From CALINF01 sp039980455 (GTDB lineage: Bacteria; Pseudomonadota; Gammaproteobacteria; Pseudomonadales; Halieaceae): a stretch of 64,000 nt of DNA. Shown here piece by piece: positions 8,723-15,684 of the stretch (position 1 is the stretch's first letter; every line of letters starts with the position of its first letter). The stretch spans positions 930,001-994,000 of the forward strand of contig JBDXCG010000003.1 in NCBI GenBank assembly GCA_039980455.1, read 5' to 3'. Under the pieces are notes generated by a model. The model had not been told where the DNA came from. It saw only the letters and a list, made by a program, of their open reading frames with translations, and made no database searches. A program made the position numbers and the translations under genes.

Positions 8723-9565
8723 TCAGCTCAATGAACCATGGCTTATCACCGGCGCAGCATATGAGAATTCGTCAATAATGATTGACTCCTTTTCAGCAAC
8801 AAGCTGCACTGTCTCATGATCATAGTAATACCCCACATCCCGATGACTTGAAGCATTGGTTTTGTCTTCCTTCAGCATTTCAAAATCAACTTTCTCTCCA
8901 ATTTCACTCAGTATCCTGAACAAGTCATCCTCTAGGCATTCCATTCGTATAAATTTGTCGACGATACAATGTTTTTCATACATCGCATGAGCCTCTTTAG
9001 AAGATACCAACTTCCTGTGACTCTGTTGCCACACATCATTTGAGATAAACAAGCTGAGAAATCTATAAGTTAGCAAACCAATCTGGTTGCCGATGGGCAC
9101 AAGAGGAAAATCATTTTCCATGTAGGGAGCGTCTTTTCCTGCCAATATGGCTTTGAGCCATTGTTGAAATAGAAAGGGACTCTCGGATGACTGATAGTAC
9201 GTCCTAAATTCACGCCAGGGCTTATGTGAGCTCAGACGACACTTGAGCTCCCACCACCTGTGTGGATGAAAAACTGTCTCACGGACATGCCTAGCCAAGG
9301 CAGCAGCAGGCGGTGCAGTTAACTCGGAATATATTGATCCTTGCCTCTTGCACCCGTATGCCCACAATGAAACATACCAATCCCATGGATTTCGAATTGA
9401 CCCAACTACTAAATTGTCGGGCTTAATGCCTATTAGAGGTCCATGTTTGCCGACTTGCTTTCCGTCAACATATTTTCCAAGTAGACGCGAGATATGCGTA
9501 CACGCTGTTTTTTGTAACTGTAGGTATATTATCCGATCAGATACGAACACGGCTGGGATTCTCAA
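8723..9565 (-). CDS. Second sulfotransferase-like protein
   Basis: A protein of 280 residues with the two PAPS-binding elements of sulfotransferases: IIYLQLQKTACTHISRLL near the N-terminus, resembling the K-x-x-x-T phosphosulfate loop, and VVGSIRNPWDWYVSLW at about residues 53-68, resembling the R-x-P-x-x-x-x-x-S 3'-phosphate site. It is only distantly similar to the neighbouring sulfotransferase, so it is not a recent duplicate. The start used is a TTG. The same frame is open to the TGA of the flippase gene at 9614 without an ATG, and the extra residues (YAIENFLVFGLRIPAV) look plausible, so the true start may be further upstream at a rare codon. Confidence 0.8.
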   Translation of the reverse strand: MRIPAVFVSDRIIYLQLQKTACTHISRLLGKYVDGKQVGKHGPLIGIKPDNLVVGSIRNPWDWYVSLWAYGCKRQGSIYSELTAPPAAALARHVRETVFHPHRWWELKCRLSSHKPWREFRTYYQSSESPFLFQQWLKAILAGKDAPYMENDFPLVPIGNQIGLLTYRFLSLFISNDVWQQSHRKLVSSKEAHAMYEKHCIVDKFIRMECLEDDLFRILSEIGEKVDFEMLKEDKTNASSHRDVGYYYDHETVQLVAEKESIIIDEFSYAAPVISHGSLS

Positions 9566-9613
9566 TCCAAAGACTAGAAAATTTTCGATTGCATAGTAAA
9601 TCGAAAAAGTTAT

Positions 9614-10939
9614 TCAAAATACAGAACTCCTTATTCCTATCCGTATGCGCACAACTCTCGATAAGTAGATGTTATAAACACTAATTGAACAGGCAGTCGC
9701 GATAGCTGCGCCAGAAATACCGTATGGCGGAATCAGTGCAAGATTGAGCACAACATTTATTGCAGCCGCAATAGTCGCCCCGCGAGCCGTATCACGCTCA
9801 TGCCCGCTCATGTTCAACAAGGCGCCCACGGACCCCATGGCCACATTGACAAGACTGCCACAAGCCAAGATTGCCAAAGCGAAATAGCCGGCTTCAAATT
9901 CTTTCCCAAACACCCAACCCAGCAAGGTGTCGCCAAAAATAGTAAATGTAAGGAACACCGGCAAAGCCAACAACATCATAATTTTCGCACTGACTGAAAC
10001 AAGGCGCTGCAAGCGGCGCAAATCGCCTTGAGCATGCAAGCGGGCAATATGCGGGGCAATCACCGAGGTAATTGCCTGCATACCAAAACCAATCAGGCCT
10101 ACTGATGATGCCGCCACACGATAGATACCCACGTCTGCAGCTGTATGAAACCAGCCCAACATCAAGATATCCACCTGCGAATTGATCAAGCCAATCCCCG
10201 AGACAAGCGCTAAGGGCATTACAGCTTGCAGCCATGGGCGTACTTGATATTCAGGAGCCGGTCCACCCCACAGTTCTTCCGGCCGGACCCACCACAGCAA
10301 TGCTGCACCAATAATGAACGACAAAGCAGAGGACAATACCTGCAGCCCCATAGCAACACTGGCATCCAGTGAGCGACCCAGAAGCAAATAGGCAGTTAAC
10401 AGGAGTAAAACCATAAACCCGGGCCGCAATATACTTTCCGGCAACTGACCGAGCACAACATGGCGTAATCCACGCAGCGCAGCGCCACGCAGGTTACCCA
10501 GCGCCACCAATGGCACCAGCACCAAACCAAAATAAAAGGTAGACAATTGCGCCGGAGTGAAGCGATCCCCAGCAAGCCAAACACCGGCTAGCGCCAGCAG
10601 AGCTATCAGCACAGACAACCCGGCCACAATCAAGCTACTCCAGCGCCACAGACCCAGCATTAAGCCCGGGCGTTTTGCTGCCTGCGCTCGTGCAGTTTCA
10701 CGCACCACGATTATGGGCAGACCCACCTGCGTGGGAATTGCCAGCATGCTGATTAGGGCAAATACATAGGCATACTCCCCATAACCCTCTGGTCCCAAGG
10801 CGCGCGCCAGCACCACCGCTACCAGTAGGCCTAACAGGGTACTGGCCACCTTCAATACCAGGCTACCCAGGCCTCCGCGCAGAAGTACGGCCTTGAAGCC
10901 ATCGTCGTTCAAGTGGCGCTTCAATCTCTGGATAAGCAT
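9614..10939 (-). CDS. Wzx-type polysaccharide flippase (MOP superfamily)
   Basis: Membrane protein of 441 residues with about twelve to fourteen transmembrane helices, of the polysaccharide exporter branch of the MOP superfamily. The N-terminal signature is a lone amphipathic helix followed by SLVLKVASTLLGLLVAVVLA and the RALGPEGYGEYAYVFA segment, which is the usual Wzx/RfbX start. It should flip the undecaprenyl-linked repeat unit to the periplasm. I chose the ATG at 10939; a TTG at 10999 would add 20 polar residues. The pairing with a Wzy-like gene in the same operon supports Wzx/Wzy-dependent assembly. Confidence 0.9.
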   Translation of the reverse strand: MLIQRLKRHLNDDGFKAVLLRGGLGSLVLKVASTLLGLLVAVVLARALGPEGYGEYAYVFALISMLAIPTQVGLPIIVVRETARAQAAKRPGLMLGLWRWSSLIVAGLSVLIALLALAGVWLAGDRFTPAQLSTFYFGLVLVPLVALGNLRGAALRGLRHVVLGQLPESILRPGFMVLLLLTAYLLLGRSLDASVAMGLQVLSSALSFIIGAALLWWVRPEELWGGPAPEYQVRPWLQAVMPLALVSGIGLINSQVDILMLGWFHTAADVGIYRVAASSVGLIGFGMQAITSVIAPHIARLHAQGDLRRLQRLVSVSAKIMMLLALPVFLTFTIFGDTLLGWVFGKEFEAGYFALAILACGSLVNVAMGSVGALLNMSGHERDTARGATIAAAINVVLNLALIPPYGISGAAIATACSISVYNIYLSRVVRIRIGIRSSVF

Positions 10940-11041
10940 ATTTTTTTTTGTAATCTGGCGGGCGCCATTTTCAATTTTATTGCACACCGCCCTGTGCAAA
11001 GTCGGTGGAATAGTAAAGACAAACGGCCCTCAGACAAGGAA

Positions 11042-11836
11042 TCAGTAGCACAGTACATTACTTGCATCGTATTCGGCCCTGACACCCAGCCCATCAAAAG
11101 GGCCACCGCGACGAATCAGCACATAGTTATTTTCAAAGAAGCGATCCATCTCAAAATGCCATTCCTCAAACAGCAGTATTTCTTCTCCAGCAAGCTTTCC
11201 GAGCTTATAAGGTAGACCATCGATTAACTGGAAGACATTTTTCAGGCTCTGGGAATTCAATAGCCAGCGCCAATTGTACTCGAACTGGATAAGATCAATC
11301 TTGCCTGCTGCCATACTGGCAAGCGCGCCACCTATGACCAGCGCATCAAAGCCTTCGGTATCAATTTTGATGAAATCGACATGGCCGATTGATTCGGTCA
11401 GTAAAAACTGATCAAGAGTAGTCACTGGAACTGTTTCTGTATCATTGCCAGACACAGAGTTAAGCGAATTTGTGCCCGCGCCGTCCCTCCCGATGAAAAA
11501 CGTTGCAGTACCCGCCTGCGATGAAAGTGCTGTCTCGTAAACAGTAACCGCAGTATTAGCTTGAAAACGCTGGCTCAGTAGTGCGCGCGTATAACTGCTA
11601 GGCTCAAACGCCTTGACACTCAATGTGCGAGACTTATCGGCTGTATAGCGCAGCGCTTGCTCCGTCCAATCGCCCCTATTTGCCCCAACATCCATAAACA
11701 AGGCATTGCCTTCCAGGTGATCCATAACCTGCGACAAGAGCCAGTACTCCCCATTTGTTTCGGGTTTATTGGGCAGATCCCTACGAGCGCGAGCGTAAAG
11801 ATGGCGGCCCGCTCGATACATAAACGATCTGAACAT
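11042..11836 (-). CDS. FkbM family methyltransferase
   Basis: A second FkbM-type SAM methyltransferase, 264 residues. Motifs are ALFMDVGANRGDWTEQAL, the AFEPSSYTRALL strand, VPVTTLDQFL, and the diagnostic VDFIKIDTEGFDALVIGGA, followed by LIQFEYN. The start is fixed by a GGAGG ribosome-binding site 5 bases before the ATG at 11836. It probably O-methylates a sugar of the repeat unit. About 100 bases separate it from the flippase gene downstream, and a 299-base gap separates it from galE upstream. Confidence 0.9.
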   Translation of the reverse strand: MFRSFMYRAGRHLYARARRDLPNKPETNGEYWLLSQVMDHLEGNALFMDVGANRGDWTEQALRYTADKSRTLSVKAFEPSSYTRALLSQRFQANTAVTVYETALSSQAGTATFFIGRDGAGTNSLNSVSGNDTETVPVTTLDQFLLTESIGHVDFIKIDTEGFDALVIGGALASMAAGKIDLIQFEYNWRWLLNSQSLKNVFQLIDGLPYKLGKLAGEEILLFEEWHFEMDRFFENNYVLIRRGGPFDGLGVRAEYDASNVLCY

Positions 11837-12135
11837 TACTGCCTCCAAATTTTCCAGATATTGCTATCAATTTCTCAACGTGAAGATACGTCAGCTCTTC
11901 TAATGAACGCTCCGTATAAAATGGAAGGTCTTAACCTAACAACTGCTGCTCATGCTGAGCTGCTCAATTTCGGCGGCTTTGAAGCCAAAAAAATTGCTGA
12001 GTAATGTGACTGAGGCTTCGCTCTCGGCGGCCGGATTGCAATAGTAAGAAATGCAAGGAGCCAATAAGACCTGATGAAAATGCTTCACCACTCATTACAT
12101 TTAACCTTTGCAAATTCCCGTTTCCAATACACCTA
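11837..12135. other. Non-coding gap inside the polysaccharide operon
   Basis: This is the only sizeable gap inside the minus-strand polysaccharide gene run. It holds no convincing gene. A 33-codon plus-strand frame (11904-12004, starting ATGAACGCTCCG) reads like the tail of a protein, with NFGGFEAKKIAE before the stop. A 42-codon minus-strand frame (11967-12095) has only a weak ribosome site. Either could be chance or the relic of a lost gene. No terminator with a T-run is visible, so transcription probably continues through. Confidence 0.4.
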
Positions 12136-13158
12136 CTATTCAAAGCTTTTGGGATTTGCTTTTTGCCATGCCCAGGAATCTCGGCACATTTCTTCTAGTC
12201 CTAATGATGCCTGCCACTGTAGATCAGCCTTTGCGAGGCTGGGGTCTGCATAATACTCGTCAACATCCCCCGGCCTTCTTTCAACAATTTTGTAGGCGAT
12301 GCTTATTCCCGTTGCGTCTTCGAAAGCCTTCACTACGTCCAGCACAGACTGCCCACTCCCGGTACCCAAGTTGAAAACGCTATAGCCTGTTGTGCTCCCT
12401 AAAAATAACAACCCTTTCAGGTGTGCGCCTACTAAGTCTTGAACATGAATATAGTCACGCACGCCAGTGCCATCGGGCGTGTTGTAGTCGTCTCCGTAGA
12501 TGGCTAGAGCTTCGCGCTGGCCTGACGCCACCTGAGTAATGTATGGCATCAAATTATTAGGCCGCCCTCTAGGAGACTCGCCTATTAGCCCAGTTGGGTG
12601 AGCGCCAATGGGATTGAAGTATCGCAATGACGATGCCCTCCAGCTTGCATCTGATGCACAGAGGTCTCGCAATACCCCCTCAACTACATTCTTGGTTACG
12701 CCATAAGGGTTTACCGGGCGTATGGCCGCCTGTTCGTTAACAGGGCTTTTGTCTGGCAGTCCATACACAGTGGCGGTTGAGCTGAACACAATCTTGCGTA
12801 CACCCACCGCTTTCATCGCCATCAATAGGTTGATGCTACCCACTACGTTGTTCTGGTAATACGCCAATGGTTGCTCTACCGACTCAGCCACCGATTTTAA
12901 TCCAGCAAAATGCAATACCGCGCTGATATCATGTTCATGTAAACAGGCCTTTACTTTGCCAGCATCACGTAAATCAATCTGATAGAACGGGAATGAAACA
13001 CCACAGAGCTCGTACACTCGGTGCATAGCCTTGATGGACGAGTTGCTCAAGTTATCAAGAGCAACAACCTGATAGCCTGCTTCGATCAACTGTACACAGG
13101 CATGTGTGCCAATATAGCCGGCTGCGCCTGTGACCAATACGCTATCGTTACTCGGCAC
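12136..13158 (-). CDS. galE: UDP-glucose 4-epimerase
   Basis: GalE interconverts UDP-Glc and UDP-Gal (often also the GlcNAc/GalNAc forms) and supplies galactose-type donors to the neighbouring glycosyltransferases. It has 340 residues, the usual length. The NAD-binding loop is VLVTGAAGYIGTHA, followed by ALDNLSNSS. Active-site elements are FSSTATVYG and NPYGVTK, carrying the Tyr-x-x-x-Lys pair. GVRDYIHVQDLVGAHLKG and ERRPGDVDEYYADPS are typical GalE C-terminal motifs. The start is a GTG that shares one base with the TAG of the wbpA-like gene (TAGTG). Confidence 0.95.
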   Translation of the reverse strand: MPSNDSVLVTGAAGYIGTHACVQLIEAGYQVVALDNLSNSSIKAMHRVYELCGVSFPFYQIDLRDAGKVKACLHEHDISAVLHFAGLKSVAESVEQPLAYYQNNVVGSINLLMAMKAVGVRKIVFSSTATVYGLPDKSPVNEQAAIRPVNPYGVTKNVVEGVLRDLCASDASWRASSLRYFNPIGAHPTGLIGESPRGRPNNLMPYITQVASGQREALAIYGDDYNTPDGTGVRDYIHVQDLVGAHLKGLLFLGSTTGYSVFNLGTGSGQSVLDVVKAFEDATGISIAYKIVERRPGDVDEYYADPSLAKADLQWQASLGLEEMCRDSWAWQKANPKSFE

Positions 13159-14477
13159 TAAGCGCGCCTCACATTATCAGCCTGCTGTCGATAGCGGCCA
13201 CGTGTATCCACAATGATGCGGGCATGCCGTTGAATCAGGTCGTAGTCGAACTGTGCGTGATCCGTAGCGATAATTACACAATCGTAACTTGCAATACATT
13301 CGCGCGTGAGGTCTACGCTACGCAGATCAAAAGTGTAGCGACGCATAGCGGGAAATGCCGGCACCATTGGGTCGCTGTACTCTACCTTGGCACCTAACCC
13401 CTGCAAGCGCGACAAAATTTCGGCTGAGGGAGACTCGCGCATATCATCCACATTGGGTTTATAAGCGATCCCTAGCACTAGAATGCGGCTTCCCTTGATG
13501 GCCTTGCCATACTCGTTGAGGGCCTCCCCCACCTTATTCACCACATAATCAGGCATAGCACTGTTCACTTCACCGGCCAGCTCTATGAACCGCGTGTTGA
13601 TGCCGTATTGGCGCGCTTTCCAGGTAAGGTAGAACGGGTCGATGGGCAAACAGTGCCCACCCAAACCCGGCCCAGGGTAATACGGCACAAAACCAAACGG
13701 CTTGGTTGCAGCGGCATCGATTACTTCATAAATGTCGATACCCATCTTATCGGCCACTACCTTCATCTCATTCACCAGGCCAATATTCACCGCCCGGTGG
13801 ATGTTTTCCAGTAACTTGGCTAGTTCCGCCACCTGCGTGGAGCTTACGGGCACTACCTTGTCTATAACGTGCTCATACAGCGCCGTGCCGATAGCCAAAC
13901 AGCTTTCACTACTGCCGCCCACCAGCTTGGGAATAGTCTGAGTAGAGAAGTTAGGATTACCGGGGTCTTCGCGTTCGGGTGAGTACACCAGAAAGATGTC
14001 ACTGCCCACTTTAAAGCCCGCCGCCTCGATGCGCGGGCGCAATTCTTCTTCGGTGGTACCTGGGTAAGTTGTACTCTCAAGAGACACGACCTGCCCTGCC
14101 CGCAAATGCGGCACCAGTTCATCCATGGTGCCGGTTACAAAGCTGAGGTCTGGCTCGCGTTGCTCATTCAGTGGCGTGGGCACGCATAGAATCAACGCGT
14201 CTACTTCGCTAGCTCGGCTAAAATCTGTGGTGGCTTCAAAGCCGTTTGCAGCGGCGTGCTCTACTTTGGCATCGGGTATATGGCTGAAGTAGCTTGTGCC
14301 TGCCGAAATGTTATCTGCTTTAGCCTGATCGATGTCAAAGCCCAGCACACTGTAGCCCGCTTCTGCGTAGCGCAAGGATAAAGGCAACCCCACATACCCC
14401 AACCCGATAATCCCGATCACCGCGCCTTTGTTGTTGAGCGCGCTAAGCAACGTATCTTTGTGTATCGAGCTTGTCAT
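13158..14477 (-). CDS. wbpA: UDP-N-acetyl-D-glucosamine 6-dehydrogenase (WbpA/TviB type)
   Basis: NAD-dependent nucleotide-sugar dehydrogenase, 439 residues, oxidising C6 of UDP-GlcNAc (or a related UDP-HexNAc) to the uronic acid, which gives the polysaccharide acidic sugars. The Rossmann loop IIGLGYVGLPLSLRYAEAG is at residues 23-41. The catalytic region reads YYPGPGLGGHCLPIDPFYL, with the nucleophile Cys in GGHC. ESTTYPGTTEE and the C-terminal VLGIAYKPNVDDMRESPS are also standard. TKPFGF before the glycine-rich motif favours the WbpA/TviB branch over UDP-Glc dehydrogenase. ATGA overlap with the regulator gene upstream. Confidence 0.9.
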   Translation of the reverse strand: MTSSIHKDTLLSALNNKGAVIGIIGLGYVGLPLSLRYAEAGYSVLGFDIDQAKADNISAGTSYFSHIPDAKVEHAAANGFEATTDFSRASEVDALILCVPTPLNEQREPDLSFVTGTMDELVPHLRAGQVVSLESTTYPGTTEEELRPRIEAAGFKVGSDIFLVYSPEREDPGNPNFSTQTIPKLVGGSSESCLAIGTALYEHVIDKVVPVSSTQVAELAKLLENIHRAVNIGLVNEMKVVADKMGIDIYEVIDAAATKPFGFVPYYPGPGLGGHCLPIDPFYLTWKARQYGINTRFIELAGEVNSAMPDYVVNKVGEALNEYGKAIKGSRILVLGIAYKPNVDDMRESPSAEILSRLQGLGAKVEYSDPMVPAFPAMRRYTFDLRSVDLTRECIASYDCVIIATDHAQFDYDLIQRHARIIVDTRGRYRQQADNVRRA

Positions 14478-14845
14478 GAGGTTTCCAGCGCCTGTCCAGG
14501 GTGACTTGTGTCTACTTCCTTTTCCAGTGCCGCAATCTCTTGCTTTAGCGTTTCGTATTCAGTTAATTTTCGTTTGAGAAACTGCGCGGTCAATTTGGAC
14601 TTCTCAGTGACGCCCTTGGGCGTAAGCAAATAGGCATAGCGCAGCTTTTGCTCGCTCTTGCTAAAGTTCTCAACCTTCACCCACCCCTTGTCTACCAGCG
14701 CGCGCAGACAATAGTTGATGCCTCCAAGGCTTACATCCAGCGAACTGGCTATTTCACGCTGCGACATCTGCGGCGACTGTTGCAACAAGCGCAGCACATT
14801 CAGGCGCACTTCTTCCTTGCTGGATAGGTTCTGGTTAGACGGCAT
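14474..14845 (-). CDS. MarR-type EPS-associated transcriptional regulator
   Basis: Winged-helix regulator of 123 residues, the first gene of the polysaccharide operon. The helix-turn-helix is in SQREIASSLDVSLGGINYCL (about residues 33-52), followed by the wing LVDKGWVKVENF and a C-terminal coiled coil (LKQEIAALEKEVD). It matches the MarR-like EPS-associated regulators that sit at the head of exopolysaccharide operons in many gammaproteobacteria. The ATG at 14845 is chosen because AAGGG lies upstream and because an ops-like leader element lies 50-60 bases before it; the same frame is open far upstream but would run through that leader. It ends in an ATGA overlap with wbpA. Confidence 0.88.
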   Translation of the reverse strand: MPSNQNLSSKEEVRLNVLRLLQQSPQMSQREIASSLDVSLGGINYCLRALVDKGWVKVENFSKSEQKLRYAYLLTPKGVTEKSKLTAQFLKRKLTEYETLKQEIAALEKEVDTSHPGQALETS

Positions 14846-14894
14846 AGAGCATCCCTTTAAGTTTGAGATCGTTGAGCGCTGAGTATCGAACAGG

Positions 14895-14906
14895 CAGGCT
14901 ACCGCA
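14895..14906 (-). promoter_or_regulatory. ops-like element for RfaH recruitment
   Basis: Minus-strand sequence TGCGGTAGCCTG. The known E. coli ops element is GGCGGTAGCGTG with variable bases near the end, so the core GCGGTAGC and the final TG are identical. It lies 49 bases before the ATG of the EPS regulator, inside the expected leader transcript. The rfaH gene is 250 bases upstream. The match is seen; RfaH loading here is inferred. Confidence 0.7.
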
Positions 14907-14920
14907 GGGTTTGCACCCTG
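14905..14920 (-). promoter_or_regulatory. Leader hairpin abutting the ops-like element
   Basis: Perfect 6 bp stem CAGGGT/ACCCTG with a GCAA tetraloop, read on the minus strand, ending in the first bases of the ops-like element. A stable hairpin just before ops could help RNA polymerase pause. No T-run follows, so it is not an intrinsic terminator. Confidence 0.5.
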
Positions 14921-14977
14921 CCAGTTAGGCGTACGTGGTGAGAAAGTCGCTGGAGCTGACGACTCAACGCTAATAGC

Positions 14978-14997
14978 GTTCACACTGTGAACACAGT
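14978..14997. promoter_or_regulatory. Overlapping palindromes, candidate operator of the polysaccharide operon
   Basis: Two perfect inverted repeats overlap: GTTCACA-C-TGTGAAC (14978-14992) and ACTGTG-AA-CACAGT (14984-14997). They lie about 135 bases upstream of the EPS regulator gene, between it and rfaH, where the operon promoter should be. The MarR-type regulator itself is the obvious candidate ligand. The symmetry is seen; function is inferred. Confidence 0.5.
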
Positions 14998-15159
14998 AAC
15001 AGTACAGAAATTGGCGAACAAGCAATTTGAAGGTGATACGGGGATGATCCTTTTCTCACATCAAGCTGATTTAAATAGGTGTTGAGGAGTCGGAGTGGGC
15101 TTTAGAAGGGACTCGCAATACCTTGCGCAGGCTCATCGATGCCTGCTAGTGGTGATCTC

Positions 15160-15684
15160 CTACGAGCAAGACGCTGGCTCAATCACATTACCCAGCACAG
15201 CACGTTCCACGACGACCGATTGCTTGCTGCCCAACATAGTGAGCAGCAGTGCCGCCCTATCCTCTCCTTTGGGCATTTGATACACAGCAGCCAGGCCTTT
15301 GAAAGGCCCCTCTAGAATCTCTACGGTATCGCCGGGCTTGTGCGGCCACTCTTGCTCACTATTGGTATCTGCCTCTGCGCCAAATTCATGGGCCGCCTGT
15401 AGAGCCTCGACCACGACATTAGGTAATACGGCTATCTCTTCGCCAAAGCGTAATACGCCAATCACGCCACGAGTAGAGCGTACCGGCGAAATGCTCTGCT
15501 CTTCAAGGTCTACATTGATAAACAGGTAACGAGGAAACAATGGCGAACGTACCCGCTGCCACTTGCCTTTGCGGCGCTTGCGCTCAGTGATTTCGGGGAG
15601 AAATACACCATAGCCCTGCTGTTGCAGCTGGGCGCTAGCGGTAGCCTCTTCGCGGGGCTTGGTGTGTACAGCCAGCCAACTCAT
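15160..15684 (-). CDS. rfaH: Transcription antiterminator RfaH
   Basis: NusG-family elongation factor specialised for long surface-polysaccharide operons; it binds RNA polymerase at ops sites, suppresses pausing and Rho termination, and couples translation. It has 174 residues. The NGN domain starts WLAVHTKPREEATASAQLQ and includes GYGVFLPEITERKRRKGKW and PLFPRYLFINVDLE. The C-terminal KOW domain follows at VEILEGPFKGLAAVY. FPRYLF plus the basic R-x-R-K stretch favours RfaH over NusG. The ATG overlaps the TGA of cysG (ATGA). Its place right before the polysaccharide operon, whose leader holds an ops-like site, supports the call. Confidence 0.9.
   Translation of the reverse strand: MSWLAVHTKPREEATASAQLQQQGYGVFLPEITERKRRKGKWQRVRSPLFPRYLFINVDLEEQSISPVRSTRGVIGVLRFGEEIAVLPNVVVEALQAAHEFGAEADTNSEQEWPHKPGDTVEILEGPFKGLAAVYQMPKGEDRAALLLTMLGSKQSVVVERAVLGNVIEPASCS

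Larger units (their letters stand above)
14846..15159. other. Intergenic leader region between rfaH and the polysaccharide operon
   Basis: The 314-base gap holds the leader of the polysaccharide operon: ops-like element, hairpin and palindromes (listed separately). No T-run terminator for rfaH is visible, so part of the operon transcription could come from the serS-cysG-rfaH side. I could not identify a convincing sigma-70 promoter; a TTGCTT followed 17 bases later by CTGTTA (15000-15030 area, minus strand) is weak. Confidence 0.5.
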
